From assembly GCA_015661935.1 (NCBI GenBank), contig DQVD01000207.1, positions 1-5,085 on the forward strand: 5,085 nucleotides of DNA, given 5' to 3'. The notes beneath the pieces are model-generated. The model did no database searches, was not told the origin of the DNA, and worked only from the letters and a program-made list of their open reading frames with translations. Both the position numbers and the translations under genes were made by a program. Source of the stretch: Desulfocapsa sulfexigens (lineage in GTDB: Bacteria > Desulfobacterota > Desulfobulbia > Desulfobulbales > Desulfocapsaceae). Positions within the stretch are counted from its first letter, which is position 1, and every line of letters begins with the position of its first letter. Below, one piece after another: positions 1 to 5,085 of this stretch.

Positions 1-1254
1 ACCTTCAAGATCTGCCCCATCTAAGTTTTCTCCGCTAAGATTCACACCCTGTAAGTCACAGCCGTAACAACTATTAGAATCAAGAAGTATGGCAACGTTT
101 CTCAAGACTTCCGTTGAGGGTTCAGCTGAAGTAAATATATTTAGTACACTTTGCACTATTCCCTTGGATTCTTCTCCCTTTGTAAGGCCTTCTGTTGCTT
201 CTTCCGTAAGATCAATTGACTGAGAGCTTTCTTCTTCAACGCCTTCATTTTCCTGTTTGATCGTTTCAACAACAACAACTTCCATTGGTTCAACCGGCAA
301 ATTTACTGCTTCTACATTTGCTTCAGTTTCAACTTCTGCAGGCAGTACTTTTTCACCATTTTCACTGTCCTTATAAACTGGTGTATCTACTTCGGCCTCG
401 CTTGCTTCAGCAAAAGCTTCATTCACCAACAAAGTACCCTCGACCTGGGGCGCCTTTCCGACAAAAACTTTAGTGGAAGCTTCTGGAACGAGGTCCTTCT
501 TAGTCTCAACAATTTCTGGCAGATCTTCTGGGACAATACCATCTTCAAGTATACGAACTTCACTAATTGCCGGTGCTACTTTTGCATCAGGTGCGACTGC
601 ACTTTGACTTGGAAGCATTTTGTTTGATTTTTCTTTGTAAGCAAAAGTTACATTCGTAACAGGATCAACAACTTCTTTTCCAATAGTTGCTTTTTCTCCT
701 ATGACAATAGCTGGTACCACAGGTGGAGTTTCATCAAAATCGCGCCTCGTTCCGATTGTCATCTCCTCTGTTTCCTGAGGTTTTTTAGACTTAACAGTGT
801 CTTCGACATAGACAGATTCCTCAACATCACTGATATCATCACTGGCATAGGGTTTTGTATTAATCATTTGACCATCCATCAATGCTCCTACCATGTATGC
901 ACCAACAAAAATCGTTCCTGTTAAGTCAGCACCCCGCATATCGGTATTGGCAAGATCCGCCCCAGCAAAATTTGCTTCACGCAAATCAGCATTCTGAAGA
1001 TTAGCACCTGAAAGATTGGCGAGAGTCAACTTGGAACGTGACAAATTAACCCCATCAAGATTCGCTCCAGAAAGATCAAAGCGGCTCAGATTTGCGCCAC
1101 TCAGATCACATTGCGGACAGTTCCTGGTCTCTATAAGAATTTTTATATTTTCTTGCACTTCTGTAGAGGGAGAAAACTTCCCGGCATGAACTTGATTTGC
1201 CAGAACGGAAAATGATATAAGAGCTAAACAAACAAATCGCTTAGAACAAAACAT
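1..1254 (-). CDS. Exported pentapeptide-repeat protein with two CxxC-capped repeat modules (C-terminus outside window)
   Basis: An uninterrupted 418-codon frame runs from ATG at 1254 to the window edge. AAGGAG (1265-1260) sits 5 nt before the ATG. Residues 1-24 look like a Sec signal peptide: KR at 5-6, a hydrophobic core at 7-19, and a possible cleavage after VHA (22-24). There is no lipobox. Residues 50-128 are A(D/N)Lxx pentapeptide repeats, a fold known to form a right-handed quadrilateral beta-helix. They are preceded by C46-P-Q-C49. Residues 130-378 are a Cys-free, Glu/Val/Ala/Pro-rich, probably disordered linker. A second module starts at 379 (P-S-T-E-V), with C396-Y-G-C399 and new pentapeptides from 400. 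It lies exactly 350 residues after the matching first module. No enzymatic domain is visible, so the function is unknown; a periplasmic or surface structural or binding role is inferred. It is transcribed divergently from the electron-transfer genes. The exported repeat protein call is confident, the role is not. Confidence 0.85.
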   Translation of the reverse strand, partial: MFCSKRFVCLALISFSVLANQVHAGKFSPSTEVQENIKILIETRNCPQCDLSGANLSRFDLSGANLDGVNLSRSKLTLANLSGANLQNADLREANFAGADLANTDMRGADLTGTIFVGAYMVGALMDGQMINTKPYASDDISDVEESVYVEDTVKSKKPQETEEMTIGTRRDFDETPPVVPAIVIGEKATIGKEVVDPVTNVTFAYKEKSNKMLPSQSAVAPDAKVAPAISEVRILEDGIVPEDLPEIVETKKDLVPEASTKVFVGKAPQVEGTLLVNEAFAEASEAEVDTPVYKDSENGEKVLPAEVETEANVEAVNLPVEPMEVVVVETIKQENEGVEEESSQSIDLTEEATEGLTKGEESKGIVQSVLNIFTSAEPSTEVLRNVAILLDSNSCYGCDLQGVNLSGENLDGADLEG

Positions 1255-1470
1255 GCCGACTCCTTAAACAACAAATAGTAATAGATTGAAGAATGATTTT
1301 TTTATCATACATACTCTATTTTTTTAATAGGAGTCAAGAATCTCATATTCTGTAGTCATAAAATAATTTAAAAAAAAATCCCCCCCCTTTACTAACCCTG
1401 TTCAGGAAGAAAGGCAGTTCACTGGATAAGGAACGGGGACGAAATAACTTCCTCATGTAGGCGCTCAGAT

Positions 1471-1530
1471 TTAGTGCCTTACAGAACAATTTATTTGAAA
1501 AAAACAGGACATTGTTCTGTAAAGCACTAA
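1471..1530. repeat. Long imperfect inverted repeat (20-bp arms, 20-nt loop)
   Basis: The arms at 1471-1490 and 1511-1530 are reverse complements at 19 of 20 positions, starting TTAGTGC and ending GCACTAA, around an A/T-rich loop. The single mismatch (C1478 opposite A1523) becomes a G-U pair if the minus strand is transcribed. On the plus strand the second arm is followed by ACATTTTT, giving a terminator-like shape, but no plus-strand gene lies upstream. It could be the hairpin of a small RNA, a terminator, or a miniature mobile-element remnant. The sequence alone does not decide. Confidence 0.75.
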
Positions 1531-1609
1531 ACATTTTTCCACAACAATTCTTTAACATAAATAAGACTTGACACCCTCAGGAATAATTGTACGCTTAGTG
1601 GAAAATTAA

Positions 1610-1634
1610 GTGTTGCAAAATTGTAGCGCAACAC
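1610..1634. promoter_or_regulatory. Candidate operator dyad GTGTTGC-N11-GCAACAC
   Basis: Perfect 7-bp arms (1610-1616 and 1628-1634) are separated by 11 bp, which puts equivalent bases about 18 bp apart. An alternative pairing of AATTGT (1619-1624) with ACAATT (1633-1638) overlaps it, so two mutually exclusive hairpins are possible in RNA. It lies about 67 bp upstream of the proposed -35 box, a position compatible with an activator site. No regulator can be named. Confidence 0.35.
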
Positions 1635-1700
1635 AATTGAGCCATATGTTTTTCATACATAAACCAAGAACTTATCGGATTATTTACAGTTTTGGCCTAA

Positions 1701-1730
1701 TTAACAACTGAATGAGGCCTCACTTATAGT
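1701..1730 (+). promoter_or_regulatory. Candidate sigma70-type promoter of the electron-transfer genes
   Basis: TTAACA (1701-1706) and TATAGT (1725-1730) each match five of six consensus positions and are 18 bp apart. Transcription would start near 1737, leaving a leader of about 70 nt before the ATG at 1806. GGCCT (1694-1698) and AGGCC (1715-1719) form a short inverted repeat around the -35 box, which could be an operator. In A+T-rich DNA such matches also arise by chance. Confidence 0.4.
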
Positions 1731-1765
1731 TACCGGTTTAACTCAACGTTAGACTACCGGATCAT

Positions 1766-1788
1766 TTGATCACACTGCTGTGTATCAA
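1766..1788 (+). promoter_or_regulatory. Leader hairpin just upstream of the ferredoxin-subunit ribosome binding site
   Basis: TTGAT plus ACAC pairs with GTGT plus ATCAA around a TGCT loop, giving 9 bp with one bulged C (1771). The hairpin ends 5 nt before AGGAGG (1794-1799). In the proposed mRNA leader it could stabilise the 5' end or affect ribosome access. The pairing is visible; the role is inferred. Confidence 0.4.
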
Positions 1789-1805
1789 GTAATAGGAGGA
1801 GTAGA

Positions 1806-2570
1806 ATGGACATTAAGAATTTAGAAAAGGAAAAAAATGAGGGTATTGAATCACTGCCTTCAGATGAACGCCGTAAATTCCTGAAAATAGGGCTTGCGGT
1901 CACAGGGGTTTTCCTTGGAGGAACAGTGCTTTCACTAACTTCAGTTTCCACCGCCAAGGGTGGAAATACCGACTCTGTTATACCCGCTGAAGGACAATAC
2001 CCTTACCCAAAACACTACAGCATGATCATGCGGCAGAACAATTGCGTTGATTGTGAAATATGTATGGATGCCTGTGTAGAAACCAATCACGTCCCTGTTG
2101 GCCACGGTGCCTGGAGAACCACTATCCAAGAACGACTGACCACCGTTGATGGTGTGGAAAAACGGGAGTTCAGGCCCATCCTCTGCAACCATTGTAACCG
2201 TCCTCCCTGTGTTCGGGTCTGTCCCACCAGGGCAACATACAAGGATCCCGAGACAGGCATCGTAGTCATGAACTATAAAAAATGTATCGGTTGTAAAACC
2301 TGTATGGCTGCATGTCCATATAATGCCAGATACTTTAACCACGACAAGTATGCAATTGATAAATGTAACTTCTGTATTGATACTCGTCTTGCTGCAGGAG
2401 AAAAAGAGACTGCTTGTGCTGCCGCATGTCCTGCTGATGTTCGAGTATTTGGTGATCTCAAAGATACCAGCACTGAAATCTACAAATTATTGCATGAACC
2501 AGACAAGAAAATCTGGGTTATCCGTCCAGAATGCGGTGCACTACCGAATGTATTTTACATGAATGCATAA
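1806..2570 (+). CDS. Tat-exported four-[4Fe-4S] ferredoxin-like subunit (DsrO/NrfC/PsrB family)
   Basis: This is the electron-wiring subunit of a membrane redox complex, expected on the outer face of the cytoplasmic membrane. The 254 residues open with a Tat signal: an unusually long 21-residue n-region, E-R22-R23-K-F-L-K, a hydrophobic stretch at 28-47, and a possible cleavage after STA (48-50). Sixteen cysteines form four cluster motifs: C80/83/86/90, C127/130/135/139, C160/163/166/170 and C187/190/204/208. The segments around PPCVRVCPT (133-141) and CIGCKTCMAACPY (160-172) are typical of NrfC/PsrB/DsrO proteins, and the length matches DsrO. C243 is an extra cysteine outside the clusters. 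AGGAGG lies 6 nt before the ATG. The multiheme cytochrome and NrfD partner follow, so all three probably form one complex. The closest named family is DsrO, but dsrMK and a canonical dsrJ are absent from the window, so no symbol is given. Confidence 0.93.
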   Translation: MDIKNLEKEKNEGIESLPSDERRKFLKIGLAVTGVFLGGTVLSLTSVSTAKGGNTDSVIPAEGQYPYPKHYSMIMRQNNCVDCEICMDACVETNHVPVGHGAWRTTIQERLTTVDGVEKREFRPILCNHCNRPPCVRVCPTRATYKDPETGIVVMNYKKCIGCKTCMAACPYNARYFNHDKYAIDKCNFCIDTRLAAGEKETACAAACPADVRVFGDLKDTSTEIYKLLHEPDKKIWVIRPECGALPNVFYMNA

Positions 2571-2586
2571 ATACCATGAACAACAT

Positions 2587-2619
2587 CTGTAAACTTCCTC
2601 CATACAAGAAGTTTTACAG
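2587..2619 (+). promoter_or_regulatory. Intercistronic hairpin between ferredoxin and cytochrome genes
   Basis: CTGTAAACTTC (2587-2597) pairs with GAAGTTTTACAG (2608-2619) with one bulged base and a 10-nt loop. No T-run follows, so it is not a convincing terminator. It is more likely an mRNA processing or stability element that would let the subunits be made in different amounts. The role is inferred. Confidence 0.4.
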
Positions 2620-2667
2620 GATTATGGACCCTACCGTATCTAACCCAGATCTAAGGAGAATATAGAA

Positions 2668-3345
2668 ATGAAGAAAAATGTATTTATCGCTGCCGGCATT
2701 ACCTTACTTGCCGGAAGCTTCCTGCTAATCAGCAATACAGCAGCCAGTGACGATTATGACGTCAAAGCGTTCGGACCTAAAAGTCCAATAGTCTGGAACA
2801 AACCTGTTCAAGTAATTTTTGAGCATAGAACTCATACAGATGACATTGGTCTTGAATGCAGCGCTTGTCATGGTGAACTTTTTGCCATGCAGCGAGGTGT
2901 TGCTGAAAGATCTGGAAAACTTACCATGGCATCCCTTGCCGATGGCCTGTTTTGTGGCGCTTGTCATGATGGTGAAACAGCTTTTGCTTCTAATAGTAAC
3001 TGCGTTGCATGTCATGAAATTCCTGAAGATCCAATCGTATGGACAAAACCTGTTAAGGCAGTTGTCTTCTATCATAAAGCCCATACAGAAGATTTTGGTC
3101 TCGAATGTGACTCCTGTCACGATGAAGCTTTTTCCATGAAAGTTGGAGCCGCAGAAAAATCCCCAAATTTCACCATGAAAGCTCTCTATGAGGGTAAATA
3201 CTGTGGTACATGCCATGACGGTGAAACCGCCTTTGCCTCAAACACTCTCTGCAATACTTGTCACATTGGCGCAAAAGGATACGATCGCTTGATGGGTATC
3301 GATGCACACCCCGAAGGTGGTGAAAAAGGACACAGTGGACATTGA
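2668..3345 (+). CDS. Exported hexaheme c-type cytochrome, two tandem c7-type triheme modules
   Basis: This 225-residue periplasmic cytochrome probably passes electrons between the membrane complex and soluble partners. A Sec signal covers residues 1-26 (KK at 2-3, hydrophobic 5-21, possible cleavage after TAA at 24-26). Six CxxCH motifs begin at C64, C96, C112, C147, C179 and C195. The second three repeat the first three at exactly 83 residues, and CGxCHDGETAFASN recurs at 96-109 and 179-192. Each module starts with a (P)IVW-x-KPV segment and an HxxH pair (H53/H56, H136/H139) that can serve two hemes as distal ligands. No other conserved non-heme His lies inside a module, but M74/M87 and M157/M170 are conserved, suggesting one His/Met heme per module. 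The His-rich tail (H214, H222, H225) is another possible ligand source. AAGGAG lies 9 nt before the ATG. The architecture recalls cytochrome c7/nanowire triheme domains, and six hemes matches QrcA, but DsrJ has only three. Confidence 0.92.
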   Translation: MKKNVFIAAGITLLAGSFLLISNTAASDDYDVKAFGPKSPIVWNKPVQVIFEHRTHTDDIGLECSACHGELFAMQRGVAERSGKLTMASLADGLFCGACHDGETAFASNSNCVACHEIPEDPIVWTKPVKAVVFYHKAHTEDFGLECDSCHDEAFSMKVGAAEKSPNFTMKALYEGKYCGTCHDGETAFASNTLCNTCHIGAKGYDRLMGIDAHPEGGEKGHSGH

Positions 3346-3409
3346 TTTTGAAATAAATGTGCTCCGTTCGGTAAAACAGTGACAGATACTCAACAGCTTC
3401 CATCAATTC

Positions 3410-3428
3410 ATCAGGTAAACAGCCTGAT
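3410..3428 (+). promoter_or_regulatory. Short hairpin upstream of the NrfD-family gene
   Basis: ATCAGG (3410-3415) and CCTGAT (3423-3428) form a perfect 6-bp stem with a 7-nt loop, 13 nt before the AGGAGA ribosome binding site (3442-3447). It may tune translation or stability of the membrane subunit mRNA. It is short enough to be chance. Confidence 0.25.
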
Positions 3429-3452
3429 ACAATATAAAGGCAGGAGATTACA

Positions 3453-4646
3453 ATGGCAATCAATCAACTAACAGAAATTTTTACCCGGACGGAGGATACT
3501 CGTCTGGCAACCCCCGGGATCAACTGGGCGATGATTTTATTCCTAATTATGATTGTGGTCGGCCTCGGCCTCGGAGCATCGGGTTTCATCGTCGGTCATG
3601 AAGCAATCTATAACAATACCCGCGAAGTACCATGGGGATTATTAATAGCCACCTATGCATTCTGGGCAATAACTTCAACCGGCCTCTGCATTTATGCAGC
3701 CATATCCCATCTTTTTGGCGGCACACGCATGGCCATAGTCAGTAATAGAATGGTATGGATGTCAATCGTCTGTATTTTTGCCGCTTTTGCAACAATAGGT
3801 GTTGAAATTGCAAGTCCTCACAGAATGATCTTCTACAATATTATGTCACCAAACCCTATTTCCAATATCTGGTGGATGGGAACCCTTTATGGGATAGCAG
3901 TTGGTTGTATGATAATTGAATTCTTTGGTATTGTAACAGGCCTTGCTCGAATTGCTGTAATCATCGGAACAATGGGTGCATTTGCCGAAGTACTTGCAAA
4001 TAGCTGCCTTGGCGGTGTTTTCGCAACCCTTCCTGCCAGGCCATACTGGTATGGCGGACAACTTCCAATTTACTTCCTAACTGCTGCTTTTCTTTCAGGT
4101 GCTGCTGCCACCATTCTTTTCAACTACCTTGCTTACAAATTAAGAGGTGCTGAAATGAGTGATGCTGTGAAAGATGGTATTAAAAGTGCGGGAAAAGCTA
4201 TGACACTCGTACTTATTCTTTATTCTGTTGCTACTTTCTGGCGGCTGATTATGTACTTTGTTGGTGGTGCAGAGCTTGGGCGTATTGCTGCAGATGCCCT
4301 AATCAGTGGCCCTCTTTCACTAAACTTCTGGGTTATTGAAGTTTGTATAGGTCTTTTAATCCCACTGATACTTATTATCCTTACCCGTCTCCAAAATATT
4401 GCCATGATGGCAATAGCAGGATTCTTGATCCTTGTTGGTCAATTTTTTGCTCGTTACGACTTGGTCTCTGCTGGACTTCTTGTTCCTGGAACACTCGGCT
4501 GGGACAATGTTCCAACCTATTTAGACTATGTTCCCTCGCTTATTGAATGGTTAGTCATTGGTGGATCTATTGGTGTTGTAGGCTTTGGTTTCCTCATTGG
4601 TGAACGAGTATTCGGAAAAGTTTTTGATCAAAAAGAACATCACTGA
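3453..4646 (+). CDS. NrfD/PsrC superfamily ten-helix membrane subunit (DsrP/HybB-like)
   Basis: This is the integral membrane, quinone-interacting subunit of the complex. The 397 residues contain about ten hydrophobic segments, roughly 24-46, 60-87, 99-121, 138-163, 165-187, 205-228, 247-270, 290-311, 314-333 and 363-384. The size fits the DsrP/HybB/HmcC branch rather than the shorter NrfD. Family-like segments include GHEAIYNNTREVPWGL (48-63), SPHRM (121-125), RPYWYGGQLPIYF (196-208) and QFFARYDLVSAGLLVP (330-345). No heme-binding CxxCH is present, as expected; these proteins are known to bind menaquinone near the periplasmic face. AGGAGA lies 5 nt before the ATG. With the preceding Fe-S and cytochrome genes it makes a complete quinone/periplasm electron-transfer module. 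Whether it oxidises or reduces quinone, and whether it helps conserve energy, cannot be told from the sequence. Confidence 0.92.
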   Translation: MAINQLTEIFTRTEDTRLATPGINWAMILFLIMIVVGLGLGASGFIVGHEAIYNNTREVPWGLLIATYAFWAITSTGLCIYAAISHLFGGTRMAIVSNRMVWMSIVCIFAAFATIGVEIASPHRMIFYNIMSPNPISNIWWMGTLYGIAVGCMIIEFFGIVTGLARIAVIIGTMGAFAEVLANSCLGGVFATLPARPYWYGGQLPIYFLTAAFLSGAAATILFNYLAYKLRGAEMSDAVKDGIKSAGKAMTLVLILYSVATFWRLIMYFVGGAELGRIAADALISGPLSLNFWVIEVCIGLLIPLILIILTRLQNIAMMAIAGFLILVGQFFARYDLVSAGLLVPGTLGWDNVPTYLDYVPSLIEWLVIGGSIGVVGFGFLIGERVFGKVFDQKEHH

Positions 4647-4659
4647 TTAAAAACACTTG

Positions 4660-4696
4660 CAGTAAAGAGACTTCTGTTACAGTAGCCTCTTTACTG
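4660..4696. terminator. Possible terminator hairpin after the NrfD-family gene
   Basis: CAGTAAAGAG (4660-4669) and CTCTTTACTG (4687-4696) form a perfect 10-bp stem, with a small nested CTG-TTA-CAG hairpin in the loop. It begins 13 nt after the stop codon, where an operon terminator would be expected. On the plus strand it is followed only by TTAAACCC, not a real T-run. Read on the minus strand, a T5 tract follows after about 5 nt. It may be a weak or factor-assisted terminator, or a 3'-end stabiliser that allows some read-through into the next gene. Confidence 0.5.
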
Positions 4697-4757
4697 TTAA
4701 ACCCAATTACTCTCAGCAATCCTTCTCTGTTTCCTCATTTCCTAACTTTCGTTAACA

Positions 4758-5085
4758 ATGTCAGACACAAAAAAAATTACTGAAATACAAAATAACATTA
4801 AAAATACTAACTCAGGTTCTATGGGTACCGGCTTCCCGGATGGTGGTAATGAACTCTTTCATGCTATTCAGGATCCGGTTCTGGTTGTAACTCCAGATGG
4901 AATTATTATTGATGCCAATAACACAGCACTTACTGCAGCAAAAAAAACAGCATCAGAAATTATTGGAAAAGGAATTTGTACTATTATTCACGGTGGCAGC
5001 TCACCCCATATTAAATGTCCATTGGAAGAATTCCTTAAAGCCTGCTCTTCACGAACTGAAGAGACCACACTTCCCGGACTTTCCG
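4758..5085 (+). CDS. PAS-domain sensor or regulator, N-terminal part only
   Basis: The frame is open from ATG at 4758 to the window edge (109 complete codons). A stop at 4743-4745 in the same frame excludes an upstream start. There is no signal peptide or membrane segment in the visible part, so it starts as a cytoplasmic protein. From about residue 33 it reads as a PAS domain: a helix at the start, then DPVLVVTPDGIIIDANNTA (39-57), a classic PAS core. It continues with C74-x3-H78 and C87-P-L, a Cys/His pattern I recall from PAS domains of sulfate-reducer and Geobacter sensor kinases. The output domain (histidine kinase, sigma54 activator or diguanylate cyclase) is not visible. No Shine-Dalgarno sequence precedes 4758. 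An internal ATG at 4821 (residue 22) has only a weak AGG upstream, and starting there would keep the whole PAS domain. It may regulate the genes upstream, but only proximity supports this. Confidence 0.8.
   Translation, partial: MSDTKKITEIQNNIKNTNSGSMGTGFPDGGNELFHAIQDPVLVVTPDGIIIDANNTALTAAKKTASEIIGKGICTIIHGGSSPHIKCPLEEFLKACSSRTEETTLPGLS

Larger units (their letters stand above)
1255..1805. other. Divergent intergenic region, 551 bp, no supported gene
   Basis: This A+T-rich stretch separates the minus-strand pentapeptide gene from the plus-strand electron-transfer genes, so it should carry both promoters. It contains an A9-T-C8 homopolymer junction (1370-1387), a 20-bp imperfect inverted repeat (1471-1530), five ACAATT/AATTGT hexamers (1486-1638), a GTGTTGC/GCAACAC dyad (1610-1634), a plausible plus-strand promoter (1701-1730) and a leader hairpin (1766-1788). 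On the minus strand, TATGAT (1309-1304) and TTGACT (1337-1332) resemble -10 and -35 boxes of the pentapeptide gene, but their 22-bp spacing is too long for a standard promoter. I see no tRNA, no convincing small ORF with a ribosome binding site, and no transposase. Confidence 0.7.

Noticed and set aside
1343..1558. 71-codon minus-strand open frame in the intergenic region
   Set aside because: It has no ribosome binding site, runs through the inverted repeat and the homopolymer tracts, and its product shows no recognisable domain or natural composition.
1568..1596. Perfect TTGACA (1568-1573) as a -35 box
   Set aside because: At 16-18 bp spacing the only -10 candidates (TACGCT, ACGCTT) match poorly, so TTAACA/TATAGT at 1701-1730 is preferred.
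1599..1616. Possible sigma54 promoter (TGG ... TTGC)
   Set aside because: The GG and GC elements are separated by 13 bases rather than the required 10, so it does not fit a -24/-12 promoter.
1941..2342. 133-codon minus-strand open frame opposite the ferredoxin subunit
   Set aside because: It overlaps the cysteine-cluster region of a clear plus-strand gene and has no domain of its own.
2725..3216. 163-codon minus-strand open frame opposite the cytochrome
   Set aside because: It is a shadow of the cytochrome's codon usage. The plus strand carries the signal peptide, six CxxCH motifs and ribosome binding site.
1806..4646. Calling the operon dsrJOP or qrc outright
   Set aside because: The cytochrome has six hemes rather than DsrJ's three, the order differs from dsrMKJOP, and no QrcB-like gene is present; the symbols would overstate the evidence.
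1..5085. CRISPR array, tRNA, rRNA or complete insertion sequence
   Set aside because: I found no regularly spaced repeats, cloverleaf-like segment, rRNA-like stretch or transposase frame on either strand.

Overview
The window looks like chromosomal DNA of an anaerobic, cytochrome-rich bacterium, most likely a Desulfobacterota (sulfate- or sulfur-reducer or Geobacter-like) lineage. This rests on the A+T-rich composition, a hexaheme c-type cytochrome made of two triheme modules, a Tat-exported four-cluster iron-sulfur subunit, a DsrP/HybB-type NrfD membrane protein, and a PAS domain carrying the Cys/His pattern I associate with sensors of these bacteria. The assignment is an inference; there is no marker gene.

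Layout. Positions 1-1254 (minus strand) encode an exported pentapeptide-repeat protein whose C-terminus lies outside the window. Positions 1255-1805 are a divergent intergenic region. It holds a long imperfect inverted repeat, a cluster of ACAATT/AATTGT hexamers, a 7-bp dyad, a plausible sigma70-type promoter and a leader hairpin. From 1806, three plus-strand genes follow with gaps of about 100 bp: a Tat-signal ferredoxin-like subunit (1806-2570), a hexaheme cytochrome c (2668-3345) and a ten-helix NrfD-family protein (3453-4646). After a hairpin at 4660-4696, a PAS-domain sensor or regulator starts at 4758 and runs off the window.

How the genes work together. The three central genes form a recognisable quinone-linked electron-transfer module of the NrfD/PsrC superfamily: a quinone-interacting membrane protein, an extracytoplasmic [4Fe-4S] wire and a multiheme cytochrome that exchanges electrons with periplasmic partners. 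It resembles the JOP half of DsrMKJOP, Qrc without its molybdopterin-like subunit, and NrfD-type cytochrome complexes of Geobacter. No catalytic subunit is visible. The direction of electron flow and the natural partner cannot be read from the sequence. The most notable points are the gene order and composition of this module, the exact 83-residue heme duplication with probable His/Met hemes, the exact 350-residue duplication in the pentapeptide protein, and the structured divergent intergenic region.
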